Shown here: positions 38,258-47,572 of the stretch, in pieces
Numbering within the stretch: position 1 is the first letter of the stretch
Layout of the letters: the number at the start of each line of letters is the position of its first letter
Source of the DNA: Agromyces sp. CF514
GTDB taxonomy: Bacteria > Actinomycetota > Actinomycetes > Actinomycetales > Microbacteriaceae
DNA length: 64,000 nucleotides
Assembly (NCBI RefSeq): GCF_900113185.1
Contig: NZ_FOZD01000002.1
Span: 1,090,065 to 1,154,064, forward strand
Reading direction: 5' to 3'
Made by a program: the position numbers and the translations under genes
The notes under the pieces: model-generated
Database searches by the model: none
Seen by the model: only the letters and a program-made list of their open reading frames with translations
What the model was told of the DNA's origin: nothing

Positions 38258-39115
38258 ATGAAACGCATGAGGATCGCACTCGTCGCCGCAGCTGCCGCAG
38301 CGACGCTCGCACTGGCAGGCTGCACGGGCGGCGGCGACGACGCCGGCTCCGACGAGCCGGCCCCGACGTTCGAGGCGGGCACCACCATGGCCCGGCTGCA
38401 GGAGGCCGGCACGATCACGATCGGCACGAAGTTCGACCAGCCGCTCTTCGGCCTGGCCGGCCCGTCCGGAGAGCCGGAGGGCTTCGACGTCGAGATCGGC
38501 AAGATCATCGCCTCCGAGCTGGGCATCGCCGAAGACAAGATCGAGTGGGTCGAGACCGTCTCGGCCAACCGCGAGCCGTTCATCGAGAGCGGCCAGGTCG
38601 ACCTCGTCGTCGCGACGTACACGATCAACGACGCGCGCAAGGAGGTCATCTCGTTCGCCGGGCCGTACTACCTGGCCGGCCAGTCGATCCTCGTGCTCGC
38701 GGACAACGACGACATCACGAGCGAAGACGACCTCGTCGGCGAGAAGGTCTGCTCGGTGACGGGTTCGACCCCCGCCGAGAAGCTGGCCGAGATCGGTGCC
38801 GAGCCCGTCCTGACCGACACCTACACGAACTGCCTCGAGCCGCTCCGTGCGGGAGAGGTCGTCGCGGTCTCGACCGACAACGTGATCCTCGCAGGCCTGG
38901 CTGCCCAGAACGAGGGCGAGTTCAAGGTCGTCGGCGAGCCGTTCACCGAGGAGCCCTACGGCATCGGCGTGAAGCTCGACGACACCGACTTCCGCATGTT
39001 CATCAACGACGTGCTCGAGGAGTCCTACGACGACGGACGCTACGAGGAGGCGTGGAACTCCACGGCCGGCACGGTGCTGCCGTTCGTCGACCCGCCCGCC
39101 GTCGACCGCTACTGA
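38258..39115 (+). CDS. gluB: Amino acid ABC transporter substrate-binding lipoprotein (GluB-like)
   Basis: A 285-residue lipoprotein. The signal peptide ends in the lipobox LALAGC (Cys near residue 22), followed by a Gly/Asp linker and a family 3 solute-binding domain: ITIGTKFDQPLFGLAGPSGEPEGFDVEIGKIIASELG, FIESGQVDLVVATYTINDARKEVISFAGPYY, and VGEKVCSVTGSTPAEKL. It captures a polar amino acid, probably glutamate, outside the membrane. A strong hairpin follows the stop and may keep its mRNA level above that of the permeases. Confidence 0.9.
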   Translation: MKRMRIALVAAAAAATLALAGCTGGGDDAGSDEPAPTFEAGTTMARLQEAGTITIGTKFDQPLFGLAGPSGEPEGFDVEIGKIIASELGIAEDKIEWVETVSANREPFIESGQVDLVVATYTINDARKEVISFAGPYYLAGQSILVLADNDDITSEDDLVGEKVCSVTGSTPAEKLAEIGAEPVLTDTYTNCLEPLRAGEVVAVSTDNVILAGLAAQNEGEFKVVGEPFTEEPYGIGVKLDDTDFRMFINDVLEESYDDGRYEEAWNSTAGTVLPFVDPPAVDRY

Positions 39116-39122
39116 GTCGCTC

Positions 39123-39151
39123 GCGGCCCGGACTCGCAGGGTCCGGGCCGC
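39123..39151 (+). terminator. Intra-operon hairpin between gluB and gluC
   Basis: GCGGCCCGGAC (39123-39133) and GTCCGGGCCGC (39141-39151) form a perfect 11-bp stem with a seven-base loop. It lies after the binding-protein gene and before the permease genes. Such hairpins often act as partial terminators or 3' stabilisers that raise binding-protein levels. Confidence 0.65.
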
Positions 39152-39199
39152 GTCGGCTTCGCACGCAGAACCACCGACCGCAACGAAGAAGGGAACGGT

Positions 39200-39847
39200 G
39201 TGGACGTCGTCTTCGACAACCTGCCGCGCTATCTCGACGGCTTCGGCATGACCGTGCTGCTGCTCGTCGTGAGCGGCCTCGCGGCGCTGGTGCTCGGCAC
39301 GATCATCGCGGCGATGCGGATCTCGCCGGTCGGCACGCTGCGCGGATTCGCGACCGTGTACACCGAACTCGTGCGCAACACGCCGCTCACGCTCGTGCTC
39401 TTCTTCTGCGCGCTGATCCTGCCGTACCTCGGTTCGCGGTTGCCGTACTCGGTCGCCGCGATGATCGGACTCGCCGTCTACACCTCCCCGTTCGTGGCCG
39501 AGGCGCTCCGCTCCGGCGTCAACGGCGTGCCGGTCGGCCAGGCCGAGGCCGCACGCAGCCTCGGACTCGGCTTCGGCCAGACGGTCACGCTCGTAATCTT
39601 CCCGCAGGCCTTCCGCATGACCATCCCGCCGCTCATCAACGTCTTCATCGCCCTGACGAAGAACACCTCGGTCGCGGGAGGCTTCTTCGTCGTCGAACTC
39701 TTCACCGTCGGCAAGGAGCTGGCCAACGCGAACGGCAACGCGGTGATCGCGGTGCTCCTCGGCGTCGCGACGTTCTACCTGCTCATCACGGTGCCGCTCG
39801 GCCTGCTCGCCGCGCAACTCGAACGCCGATGGGTGGTGCAGCGATGA
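39200..39847 (+). CDS. gluC: Amino acid ABC transporter permease (GluC-like)
   Basis: A 215-residue HisM-type permease with about five membrane helices: an N-terminal helix near residues 12-35, then ELVRNTPLTLVLFFCALILPYL, and the cytoplasmic EAA coupling loop EAARSLGLGFGQTVTLVIFPQAFRMTIPPLINVF. It pairs with the next permease to form the channel for GluA. GTG 39200 is preceded by AGAAGGG. The last codons overlap the next start by four bases. Confidence 0.88.
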   Translation: MDVVFDNLPRYLDGFGMTVLLLVVSGLAALVLGTIIAAMRISPVGTLRGFATVYTELVRNTPLTLVLFFCALILPYLGSRLPYSVAAMIGLAVYTSPFVAEALRSGVNGVPVGQAEAARSLGLGFGQTVTLVIFPQAFRMTIPPLINVFIALTKNTSVAGGFFVVELFTVGKELANANGNAVIAVLLGVATFYLLITVPLGLLAAQLERRWVVQR

Positions 39848-40782
39848 CCGGCGCGAACGTGCTGTTCGACGCGCCCGGGCCCAAGGCCAGGCGTCGGTCG
39901 CTCATCCTCTCGATCGTCGCCGGCGTGCTCGTCGTCGCCGGGCTCGTGTGGATCATCCTCACGCTGAACGCACCGCGCGAGTCGGGCGGCGTGACGCTGC
40001 CCGGCATGTTCGACCCGAGTCGGTGGGACATCTACGCAGACCCCGAGGTCTGGGGCTTCATCATCTTCAACGGCGTCTGGGGAACCCTCAGGGCGGCCAT
40101 CGTGGCCGCGGTGCTGGCGATCATCCTGGGCGTCGTCTTCTCGCTCCTGCGCAGCGCCGAGTCCGCGTGGATCAGGATCCCCACGGCCGTCGTGATCGAG
40201 TTCTTCCGCGGCATGCCGGTGCTGCTCATGATGCTGTTCATCCTGCTCGTCGGCTCGACCGGGCAGTACTGGGCCGTCGTCTGGGCGCTCGCCGTGTACA
40301 ACGGCGCGCTCATCGGCGAGGCGCTCCGCGCCGGACTGGCAGCGCTTCCGCGCGGCCAGCGCGAGGCCGGCCTCAGCCTCGGCATGCGACCGCTGCAGTC
40401 GAAGCTCCTCGTCGAGTTCCCGCAGGCGTTCCGGCAGATGCTGCCCATCATCGTCGCGCAGCTCGTCGTGCTGCTGAAGGACACGTCGCTCGGATACATC
40501 GTCGGCTACCAGGAACTGCTGCGGGTCACCCTCAACAACCTCTCGAGCTTCTTCGGCAACCGCTACCTCTTCTCGCTGTTCATCGTGACCTGGGTGCTCT
40601 ACCTGATCATGAACCTCTCGCTGTCGTGGTTCGCGCGCTGGCTGGCCAGGCGAGGTGACCGCCGCCTTCGGCCGGCAGGCGCGGGAGGCGGCGGCGCGAT
40701 GCCCTCCGACCCCAGCCAGGCGCTGCTCGTCGCCGAGGCGAACGCGGCCGCCCGGCAGTCCGAGGACAACAGCCCACGCTAG
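39844..40782 (+). CDS. gluD: Amino acid ABC transporter permease (GluD-like)
   Basis: A 312-residue permease. A first helix lies at about residues 20-40, the core helices follow, and the EAA loop reads REAGLSLGMRPLQSKLLVEFPQAFRQMLPIIVAQLVVLLKDTSLGYIVG. A 40-residue cytoplasmic Gly/Ala-rich tail follows the last helix. ATG 39844 overlaps the gluC stop. The much longer open frame upstream is an artefact of the GC-rich gluB and gluC sequence. It completes the four-gene transporter. Confidence 0.88.
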   Translation: MTGANVLFDAPGPKARRRSLILSIVAGVLVVAGLVWIILTLNAPRESGGVTLPGMFDPSRWDIYADPEVWGFIIFNGVWGTLRAAIVAAVLAIILGVVFSLLRSAESAWIRIPTAVVIEFFRGMPVLLMMLFILLVGSTGQYWAVVWALAVYNGALIGEALRAGLAALPRGQREAGLSLGMRPLQSKLLVEFPQAFRQMLPIIVAQLVVLLKDTSLGYIVGYQELLRVTLNNLSSFFGNRYLFSLFIVTWVLYLIMNLSLSWFARWLARRGDRRLRPAGAGGGGAMPSDPSQALLVAEANAAARQSEDNSPR

Positions 40783-40806
40783 CCGGGGCCGCTAGACTCG
40801 TTCCTT

Positions 40807-41847
40807 GTGTCCGAGCCCCGTGAAATCACCGAGCAGTCCGTCGAGTCCGCGGTCGCCGCGGCGCTCGCCGCGATCGCCTCGGCCGGCGATTCCGCCGCGC
40901 TGAAGGCCGTCCGCGCCGAGCACACCGGCGAGAAGAGCGAACTCGCCCAGCTGAACGCCGAACTCCGCAACGTCCCCAACGACCAGAAGGCCGCACTCGG
41001 CAAGCTCGTCGGCGGCGCGCGCGGTCGCGTGAACCAGGCCTTCGCCGCGCGCGAGTCCGCGATCGTCGCCGCAGAGGCGGCCGCCCAGCTCGAGGCCGAG
41101 GCGGTGGATGTCACGGCGCTGCCGTCGCGCTACACCGCCGGCTCGCGGCATCCGCTCTCCCTGCTCGAAGACCGCGTCTGCGACGTGTTCACGGGCATGG
41201 GCTGGGAGATCGCCGAAGGGCCCGAGGTCGAGAGCGAGTGGTTCAACTTCGACGCGCTGAACTTCGACGCCGATCACCCGGCGCGCGCGATGCAGGACAC
41301 GTTCTTCGTCGACCCGCCCGAGGCGCACCTCGTGATGCGCACGCACACGAGCCCCGTGCAGGTGCGCTCGATGCTCGACCGCGAGGTGCCGATCTACGTG
41401 CTCGCTCCGGGCCGCGTGTACCGCACCGACGAGTTCGACGCGACGCACCTGCCCGTCTTCATGCAGTTCGAGGGGCTCGCGGTCGACAAGGGCCTCACCA
41501 TGGCGCACCTCAAGGGCACCCTCGACCACTTCGTGAAGTCGATCTTCGGCGACGAGGCGAAGGTGCGCCTGCGCCCCAGCTACTTCCCGTTCACCGAGCC
41601 GTCGGCCGAGCTCGACTTCTGGCACCCCACCTTCAAGACTGGGCCGCGCTGGATCGAGTGGGGCGGCTGCGGCATGGTGCACCCGAACGTACTGCGCTCG
41701 GCGGGCATCGACCCCGAGGTGTACACGGGCTTCGCGTTCGGCATGGGCATCGAACGCGGCCTCATGCTCCGCAACGGCGTGCAGGACATGCGCGAGATGG
41801 TCGAGGGAGACATCCGGTTCTCCCAGCAGTTCGGAATGGTGGTCTGA
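40807..41847 (+). CDS. pheS: Phenylalanyl-tRNA synthetase alpha subunit
   Basis: A 346-residue class II synthetase subunit. An N-terminal coiled coil (residues about 5-85) precedes the core: GSRHPLSLLEDRVCDVFTGMGWEIAEGPEVESEWFNFDALN, VLAPGRVYRTDEFDATHLPVFMQFEGLAVD (motif 2) and GFAFGMGIERGLMLRNG (motif 3). The start is GTG 40807, eight bases after TAGACT (40793-40798). It forms an alpha2-beta2 enzyme with PheT, encoded four bases after its stop. No Phe-rich leader peptide or T-box is present upstream. Confidence 0.97.
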   Translation: MSEPREITEQSVESAVAAALAAIASAGDSAALKAVRAEHTGEKSELAQLNAELRNVPNDQKAALGKLVGGARGRVNQAFAARESAIVAAEAAAQLEAEAVDVTALPSRYTAGSRHPLSLLEDRVCDVFTGMGWEIAEGPEVESEWFNFDALNFDADHPARAMQDTFFVDPPEAHLVMRTHTSPVQVRSMLDREVPIYVLAPGRVYRTDEFDATHLPVFMQFEGLAVDKGLTMAHLKGTLDHFVKSIFGDEAKVRLRPSYFPFTEPSAELDFWHPTFKTGPRWIEWGGCGMVHPNVLRSAGIDPEVYTGFAFGMGIERGLMLRNGVQDMREMVEGDIRFSQQFGMVV

Positions 41848-41851
41848 AGAC

Positions 41852-44377
41852 ATGCGAGTGCCGCTGAGTTGGCTCGCCGAGTACGTCGAGCTCGTCCCCG
41901 GGACGACACCCGAGCAGGTGCACGCCGCCCTCGTCGAGGTCGGCCTCGAAGAGGAGGACGTGCACACGTTCGACCTCGTCGGCCCCATCGTCGTCGGTGA
42001 GGTGCTCGAGTTCGTCGAGGAGCCGCAGTCGAACGGCAAGACGATCCGCTGGTGCCAGGTGCGCGTCGCGCCCGACGGCGAGACCGCGGCAGACGGCGGC
42101 GAGGCCGTGCACGGCATCGTGTGCGGTGCCCGCAACTTCTTCGTGGGCGACAAGGTCGTGGTGACGCTGCCCGGTGCGGTGCTGCCCGGCCCGTTCCCGA
42201 TCGCGGCGCGCAAGACCTACGGCCACGTCTCCGACGGCATGATCGCCTCGGCGCGCGAGCTCGGCCTCGGAGAGGACCACGACGGCATCCTGCGCCTGTC
42301 GACGCTCGGCATCGACGCGCCCGTCGGCACCGATGCGATCAAGCTCCTCGGCCTCGACGACACCGCGGTCGAGCTGAACGTCACGCCCGACCGCGGCTAC
42401 GCGTTCTCGATCCGCGGCGTGGCCCGCGAGTACGCGCACGCGACGGGTGCGGTCTTCCGCGACCCCGTGCACCAGACGGAGGCGACGGATGCCGCGGCCG
42501 GCGGGTTCCCCGTCGTCATCGACGACCAGGCCCCGATCCGCGGCAACATCGCGTCCCAGGCGTTCGCGACCCGCATCGTCCGCGGCGTCGACCCCTCCCG
42601 TCCGACGCCCGCGTGGATGATCGCACGACTGAAGCTCGCCGGCATCCGCTCACTCTCGTTGCTCGTCGACATCACGAACTACGTCATGCTCGAGCTCGGC
42701 CAGCCGATCCACGGCTACGACCTCGACGCGCTGCGCGGCGGCATCGTCGTGCGTCGCGCGACGGCGGGCGAGCCCTTCACGACCCTCGACGGCAAGGCGC
42801 GCACGCTGCACGCCGAGGACATCGTCGTCACCGACGACCGCGGGCCCATCGGCCTCGCGGGCGTCATGGGCGGCGCCGAGACCGAGATGGGCGACACCAC
42901 GACGAACGTGCTCATCGAGGCCGCGCACTGGGACCCGGTCTCGATCGCCCGCAGCGCCCGTCGGCACAAGCTGCCGAGCGAGGCGGCCAAGCGCTACGAG
43001 CGCGGCGTCGACCCCACCATCGGTCCGGTCGCGGTCGCGCGGGTCGCACAGCTCATGGTCGACCTCGCCGGCGGCACGGCCGACGACGGCGGTTCGATCA
43101 TCCAGACGGTGCCCGAGCGGGCCGCCATCCTGCTGCCCGACGGCTACGTCGAGCGGGTCACGGGCATCTCCTCCTCCGACGACGAGGTGCACGACGCACT
43201 CGCCGAGATCGGCGGCACGATCACGCGCGTCGAGGGCGGCTTCTCGGTCGTGCCGCCCGCGTGGCGCCCCGACCTGACCGGCCCCGAGGAGCTCGTCGAA
43301 GAGGTGGCCCGCCTGGGCGGCTACGAGCGCATCCCGTCGGTGCTGCCCGTCGCGCCTCCCGGACGAGGGCTCACGCGGTCGCAGCGCATCCGCCGCCGCG
43401 TCTCCGACGCGCTGGCCGTCGGGGGAGCGACCGAGGTGCTCTCGTTCCCGTTCGCGAACGAGGCCGACAACGCACTGTACGGCAGTGCCGACGGGTCGCC
43501 CGTGGCATCCGTGAAGCTCGCGAACGCCCTCGACACGACGAACGCGCTGCTGCGCCGGTCGCTGCTGCCCGGCCTCATCGGTGCGGCCAAGCGCAACCGC
43601 TCGCGCGGCCTCGTCGATCTCGGACTCTTCGAGCAGGGTCTCGTGTTCCTGCCCGTGGCCGGCCGCGACTACGGCACTCGCGAGCTGCCCGTCGGCGCCG
43701 AGCTTCCGAGCGACGAGGCGTTGGCCGAGCTGAACGCGGGCATCCCGCCGCAGCCCCGTCACGTCGCCGCGCTGTTCGTGGGGGAGTCCATCACGAAGCA
43801 GCCCGGGCAGGTCGCCGTCGCCGCGGGCATCGTCGACGCGCTCGACGCGGTCCGTCGCATCGGCCTCGCGGTCGGCGCCGAGATCGAGGTCGTGCAGGGT
43901 TCGCACCACGCGCTGCACCCTGGCCGCACCGCCGAGCTGCGCGTCGCGGGTGCGGCGGTCGGCTTCGCGGGCGAACTGCTGCCCGCGATCGCCGAGGAAG
44001 CCGACCTGCCGCGCGTCGTCGCGGTGCTCGAGCTCGACCTCGACGCCGTCATCGAGCACGCGATCGTGCAGCCCGAGGCGCACGCGATCGGCACGTTCCC
44101 TGCGGCGACGCAGGACCTCTCGCTCGTGGTCGGCGCCGACGTGCCGGCGGCGGTCGTCGCGGCATCCGTCGTCGAGGGCGCGGGCGAACTGCTCGAGGCG
44201 CTGCACCTGGTCGACGACTACCGCAGCCAGGGCGTGCCGGAGGGTTCGAAGAGCCTCACGTTCGCACTGCGGTTCCGGGCGGCAGATCGCACGCTCACCG
44301 CGGCCGAGGCGAGCGAGGCCAAGCTCGCCGGCGCGGCGCTCGCGGGCGAGCGCACCGGCGCCGCCATCCGCGACTAG
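41852..44377 (+). CDS. pheT: Phenylalanyl-tRNA synthetase beta subunit
   Basis: The 841-residue subunit has the bacterial domain order: an EMAP/OB tRNA-binding domain (residues about 40-160, GPIVVGEVLEFVEEP), B1, the B3/4 editing domain, a B5 domain, a catalytic-like core (ELVEEVARLGGYERIPSVLPV...), and a C-terminal ferredoxin-fold anticodon-binding domain (FPAATQDLSLVVGADVPA...SLTFALRFRAADRTLTAAEA). It charges tRNA-Phe and hydrolyses mis-made Tyr-tRNA-Phe. Upstream is pheS; a very long hairpin ends the operon. Confidence 0.97.
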   Translation: MRVPLSWLAEYVELVPGTTPEQVHAALVEVGLEEEDVHTFDLVGPIVVGEVLEFVEEPQSNGKTIRWCQVRVAPDGETAADGGEAVHGIVCGARNFFVGDKVVVTLPGAVLPGPFPIAARKTYGHVSDGMIASARELGLGEDHDGILRLSTLGIDAPVGTDAIKLLGLDDTAVELNVTPDRGYAFSIRGVAREYAHATGAVFRDPVHQTEATDAAAGGFPVVIDDQAPIRGNIASQAFATRIVRGVDPSRPTPAWMIARLKLAGIRSLSLLVDITNYVMLELGQPIHGYDLDALRGGIVVRRATAGEPFTTLDGKARTLHAEDIVVTDDRGPIGLAGVMGGAETEMGDTTTNVLIEAAHWDPVSIARSARRHKLPSEAAKRYERGVDPTIGPVAVARVAQLMVDLAGGTADDGGSIIQTVPERAAILLPDGYVERVTGISSSDDEVHDALAEIGGTITRVEGGFSVVPPAWRPDLTGPEELVEEVARLGGYERIPSVLPVAPPGRGLTRSQRIRRRVSDALAVGGATEVLSFPFANEADNALYGSADGSPVASVKLANALDTTNALLRRSLLPGLIGAAKRNRSRGLVDLGLFEQGLVFLPVAGRDYGTRELPVGAELPSDEALAELNAGIPPQPRHVAALFVGESITKQPGQVAVAAGIVDALDAVRRIGLAVGAEIEVVQGSHHALHPGRTAELRVAGAAVGFAGELLPAIAEEADLPRVVAVLELDLDAVIEHAIVQPEAHAIGTFPAATQDLSLVVGADVPAAVVAASVVEGAGELLEALHLVDDYRSQGVPEGSKSLTFALRFRAADRTLTAAEASEAKLAGAALAGERTGAAIRD

Positions 44378-44392
44378 CGGCCGTTTCGAGGG

Positions 44393-44432
44393 ATCGCCGG
44401 GTCGGGGCTGACGGATGCCCCGGCCCGGCGAT
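44393..44432 (+). terminator. Terminator after pheT
   Basis: Positions 44393-44408 and 44417-44432 pair over 16 bases with a single G-T wobble, around an eight-base loop. The right arm runs into the -10-like sequence of the next gene. Confidence 0.75.
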
Positions 44433-44442
44433 ACCCTGAGCC

Positions 44443-44847
44443 ATGGCCGAGACGAAGACCGGGCCGACCGGGGCATCCGTCGCCGAGTTCCTCGACGCCG
44501 TCGAACCAGCCGGGCGACGCGAAGACGGACTCGTGCTTCGCGAGCTGTTCGACCGGGTGACCGACACCGACGCGGTCATGTGGGGCCCGTCTATCGTGGG
44601 CTACGGGCTGCAGCACTACACGTATGCCTCGGGTCGCGAGGGCGACTGGCCGATCGTCGGCTTCTCGCCGCGCAAGGCGAACGTCTCGCTCTACGGCCTG
44701 CAGCTGCCCGGCGGTGAGGAGCTCGTCGAGCGCCTCGGCAAGGTCAAGCTGGGCGTCGACTGCATCTGGGTCGGTCGGCTCTCGAACATCGATCTCGATG
44801 TGCTCGTCTCGCTCATCGACCGGTCGTGGATCCACGCGCGAGGCTGA
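44443..44847 (+). CDS. DUF1801 (YdhG-like) domain protein
   Basis: A 134-residue protein with the DUF1801 pattern: VAEFLDAVEPAGRREDGLVLRELFDRVTD, MWGPSIVGYGLQHYTYASGREGDWPIVGFSPRKANVSLYG, and LGKVKLGVDCIWVGRLSNIDLDVLVSLIDRSW. This alpha/beta fold is widespread and of unknown function. TACCCT (44432-44437) lies five bases before the ATG, which suggests leaderless transcription. It converges on the tetR gene. Confidence 0.82.
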   Translation: MAETKTGPTGASVAEFLDAVEPAGRREDGLVLRELFDRVTDTDAVMWGPSIVGYGLQHYTYASGREGDWPIVGFSPRKANVSLYGLQLPGGEELVERLGKVKLGVDCIWVGRLSNIDLDVLVSLIDRSWIHARG

Positions 44848-44886
44848 GCCGCGACACCCGCCCGCGCACGCGCACGCTCGGATCGG

Positions 44887-45615
44887 TCAGGCCTCGCCGT
44901 CGGCGCCGGCCACAGCCGTCTTCGCAGACGCGGCCGTCTGCTCGGCCGAGGAGATGATCGACTCGACCCCGAGCATGAACAGCTCGTCGTCCTCGAGCTC
45001 GGAGATCTGCAGCCAGAGCGCGGCGATGCGGGGATGCGTGCGCGGGTCGGCCAGGATCGGCCCGTCGAACCAGGGGCGCGGGGCGTCGTCGGGGGTGAGG
45101 CGCCCGCCGCGACTGCGGGCGATTCCGGCAGCTGTCGAGAGCACGTGCGAGGCCATGAGGGCGTAGTGGTGCACGATCTCGTCGTCGGCCAGTCCGGCAC
45201 GGGCGAAGGCGTCGAGCATGAGCTCGACCGCGTCGAGCTCGCCGGGGCCATGGGTGGTGAGGACGACAGCCTCGACACCGATGGCCGGGTGGTCGGCGAA
45301 GGCCGACAGGGTCGCACTCGCGAGCTGTCGCAGGCGTTCCTGCCAGTCGGCGGGCTCGGCGACGACCGCCGCGACGGCGCGCGCGTTCAGCTCGTCGAGC
45401 AGCGCCTGCATGAGCTGCTCCTTGTTGCGGAAGTGCCTGTAGATCGCGGTCGGATCGGCGCCGAGCCGGCTGCCGAGGTCGCGCACCGAGATGGCGGTGG
45501 TGCCGTTTCCGGCGGCGAGTTCGAGCCCGGCGGCCACGATCGTCTCGCGATCGAGGCGTACCTTGCCGGTCGCACGAGGAGCACGGGATCGCGCTGATCC
45601 GGTCGTGGTCGTCAT
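44887..45615 (-). CDS. TetR-family transcriptional regulator
   Basis: A 242-residue regulator. The N-terminal HTH reads LDRETIVAAGLELAAGNGTTAISVRDLGSRLGADPTAIYRHFRNKEQLMQALLDEL and is followed by an all-helical ligand-binding domain resembling TetR_C. ATG 45615 follows an AGGAAGGCAGG sequence on its strand; a longer form from 45651 is possible. It is divergent from an amidohydrolase gene, with a shared palindromic operator between them, so it most likely represses that gene, the transporter downstream and itself. The inducer is unknown. Confidence 0.87.
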   Translation of the reverse strand: MTTTTGSARSRAPRATGKVRLDRETIVAAGLELAAGNGTTAISVRDLGSRLGADPTAIYRHFRNKEQLMQALLDELNARAVAAVVAEPADWQERLRQLASATLSAFADHPAIGVEAVVLTTHGPGELDAVELMLDAFARAGLADDEIVHHYALMASHVLSTAAGIARSRGGRLTPDDAPRPWFDGPILADPRTHPRIAALWLQISELEDDELFMLGVESIISSAEQTAASAKTAVAGADGEA

Positions 45616-45704
45616 CGCGCCTGCCTTCCTGCTCGACGAGGTCTGCACCATCCTGCCATGCGCCGTCCGAGCGGTCGGACGCGGTGCGGGTGCGGCGTGA
45701 TCCG

Positions 45705-45769
45705 AGCATAACAACTCGGACAACAGTGATGTCAACACTGTTGACAGCGCGACGGCCGCGCCGTACTGT
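45705..45769. promoter_or_regulatory. Divergent promoters with overlapping TetR-type operators
   Basis: Rightward, TTGACA (45741-45746) and TACTGT (45764-45769) are spaced by exactly 17 bases. Leftward, TTGACA on the minus strand (45730-45735) faces TATGCT or TTATGC (45705-45711). The two -35 boxes form the perfect palindrome TGTCAAC-ACT-GTTGACA (45730-45746). A second perfect repeat, CAACAGTG and CACTGTTG seven bases apart (45721-45743), overlaps it. Binding here would block both promoters. Confidence 0.8.
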
Positions 45770-45803
45770 CGCCACCACATCACTCACGAGAACGGAGGCG
45801 GAT

Positions 45804-47561
45804 GTGGCTGTCGACATCCTCTTCACTGGAGGGTCGGTCTTCACCGGAGCCGGCTCGCCCCTGCACGACCACGCCGTCGGTGTCACCGGCGATCGCATCG
45901 CGGCGATCGTCCCCGAGGGCGAAGCCGACGCCCTGATCGGGACGGACACCCGCGTCATCGACCTCGGCGGGGCGATGCTCGCCCCCGGTTTCCAGGACGC
46001 CCACATCCACCCCGTCGGCGGCGGCGTCGAACTGCTGCAGTGCGACCTCAGCGAGGCGACGGATGCAGCGGACGCCGTCCGGCGCGTGCTCGCCTATGCG
46101 ACCGCCAACCCCGACGAGGCCTGGGTGCTCGGCGGCGGCTGGTCGATGTCGGACTTCCCGGGGGGAGCGCCGGCGCGCGGCCTGCTCGACGCCGTCGTGC
46201 CCGACCGGCCGGTGCTGCTCATGAGCCGCGACCACCACAGCGCATGGGCGAACACCGCGGCGATCGCGCTCGCGGGCATCTCGGCGACGACGCCGGATCC
46301 CGCCGACGGACGCATCGAGCGCGAAGCCGACGGCTTCCCGGCCGGCACCTTCCACGAGGGGGCGGGCGATCTTTTCGCAGCGGTCCGACCCGAGACGACC
46401 GACGACCTCACCTACCGCGGCCTCCTCCGTGCGCAGGAACTGCTGCTCTCGCTCGGCATCACCGGATGGCAGGACGCTCTCGTCGCCGGCACGATGTCGG
46501 GCACGCCGGACCCCACGTCCGCCTACCTGCGTGCGGTCGACGAGGGCCGCCTGCTGGTGCACGTCGTCGGCGCCCAGTGGTGGGAGCGCTCCGCCGGGCT
46601 CGAGCAGGTCGAGGTGATGCTGGGCCGTCGTGCGGCGATCGCCGCCGTCGCGCCTGCATCGCGCCTCGACCTCGGCACCGTGAAGATCATGGTCGACGGC
46701 GTCGCCGAGAACCAGACCGCTGCGATGCTCGCGCCCTACCGCGACGCCCACGGGCACGCCACCGGCAACAGCGGCCTGTCGTTCGTCGACCCCGAGGCGC
46801 TCCGCGAGGCCGTCACGGCGCTCGACGCCGAGGGCATGCAGGTGCATTTCCACGCGCTCGGCGACCGTGCCGTGCGCGAGGCGCTCGACGCCGTCGAGTC
46901 GGCGCGCGCCGCGAACGGACGAACCGACGGGCGCCACCACCTCGCCCACCTGCAGGTCGTCGCCGAGGCCGAGACTCCGCGCTTCGCGGAGCTCGACGCC
47001 GTCGCGAACCTGCAGGCGCTCTGGGCCGCGCACGAGGAGCAGCTCGACGAGCTCACGCTGCCGTTCCTCGAAGCGGGCGCGGAGGCGCGCCAGTACCCGT
47101 TCGGCGACCTCGTGCGCGACGGCGCCAGGCTCGCCGCCGGCAGCGACTGGCCGGTCTCGTCGGCCGACCCGCTCGCCGCGATCCACATCGCGGTGACGCG
47201 GGTGGCGCCGGGTGCCGGGGCCGACGTCCCGCCGCTCGGGGGAGCGCACCAGCGCCTCGACCTCGCCACGGCACTGGCCGCCTACACGTCGGGGAGCGCC
47301 TACGTGAACCACCGCGACCACGACACCGGTCATGTGCGCGAGGGATACCTGGCCAACCTCGTCGTGATCGAGCCCGACCCGTTCACGCTCGCCGACGCCG
47401 AGCTGCACCGCGCCGCGGTGTCCTCGACCTGGATCGAGGGCGATCGCGTCTACCTGCGCGACGCCGCCGTCGAACCGGGTGACCGATCCGCATCATCCGC
47501 ACCGCCCGTTCCACCAGCACCCTCCGACCAGGCCGAACCGGCCGCCGCCCCCGCAACCTGA
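45804..47561 (+). CDS. Amidohydrolase family protein, YtcJ-like
   Basis: A 585-residue metal-dependent hydrolase of the amidohydrolase_3 group. It has an N-terminal beta-sandwich part (DILFTGGSVFTGAG), the metal-binding HxH in APGFQDAHIHPVGGG, then TVKIMVDGVAENQTAAML, VHFHALGDRAVREALDAV, RHHLAHLQVV and AAGSDWPVSSADPLAAIHIAV. GGAGG at 45794-45798 fixes GTG 45804. The C-terminus has a Pro/Ala-rich tail. It leads an operon with a peptide-type ABC transporter, so its substrate is probably a small imported amide or N-acyl compound. No signal peptide, hence cytoplasmic. Confidence 0.85.
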   Translation: MAVDILFTGGSVFTGAGSPLHDHAVGVTGDRIAAIVPEGEADALIGTDTRVIDLGGAMLAPGFQDAHIHPVGGGVELLQCDLSEATDAADAVRRVLAYATANPDEAWVLGGGWSMSDFPGGAPARGLLDAVVPDRPVLLMSRDHHSAWANTAAIALAGISATTPDPADGRIEREADGFPAGTFHEGAGDLFAAVRPETTDDLTYRGLLRAQELLLSLGITGWQDALVAGTMSGTPDPTSAYLRAVDEGRLLVHVVGAQWWERSAGLEQVEVMLGRRAAIAAVAPASRLDLGTVKIMVDGVAENQTAAMLAPYRDAHGHATGNSGLSFVDPEALREAVTALDAEGMQVHFHALGDRAVREALDAVESARAANGRTDGRHHLAHLQVVAEAETPRFAELDAVANLQALWAAHEEQLDELTLPFLEAGAEARQYPFGDLVRDGARLAAGSDWPVSSADPLAAIHIAVTRVAPGAGADVPPLGGAHQRLDLATALAAYTSGSAYVNHRDHDTGHVREGYLANLVVIEPDPFTLADAELHRAAVSSTWIEGDRVYLRDAAVEPGDRSASSAPPVPPAPSDQAEPAAAPAT

Positions 47562-47572
47562 GGAGTACAGAC

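Noticed and set aside
40783..40806. Phe leader peptide or T-box before pheS
   Set aside because: Only 24 bases separate gluD and pheS and they contain a -10-like element; there is no room for an attenuator.
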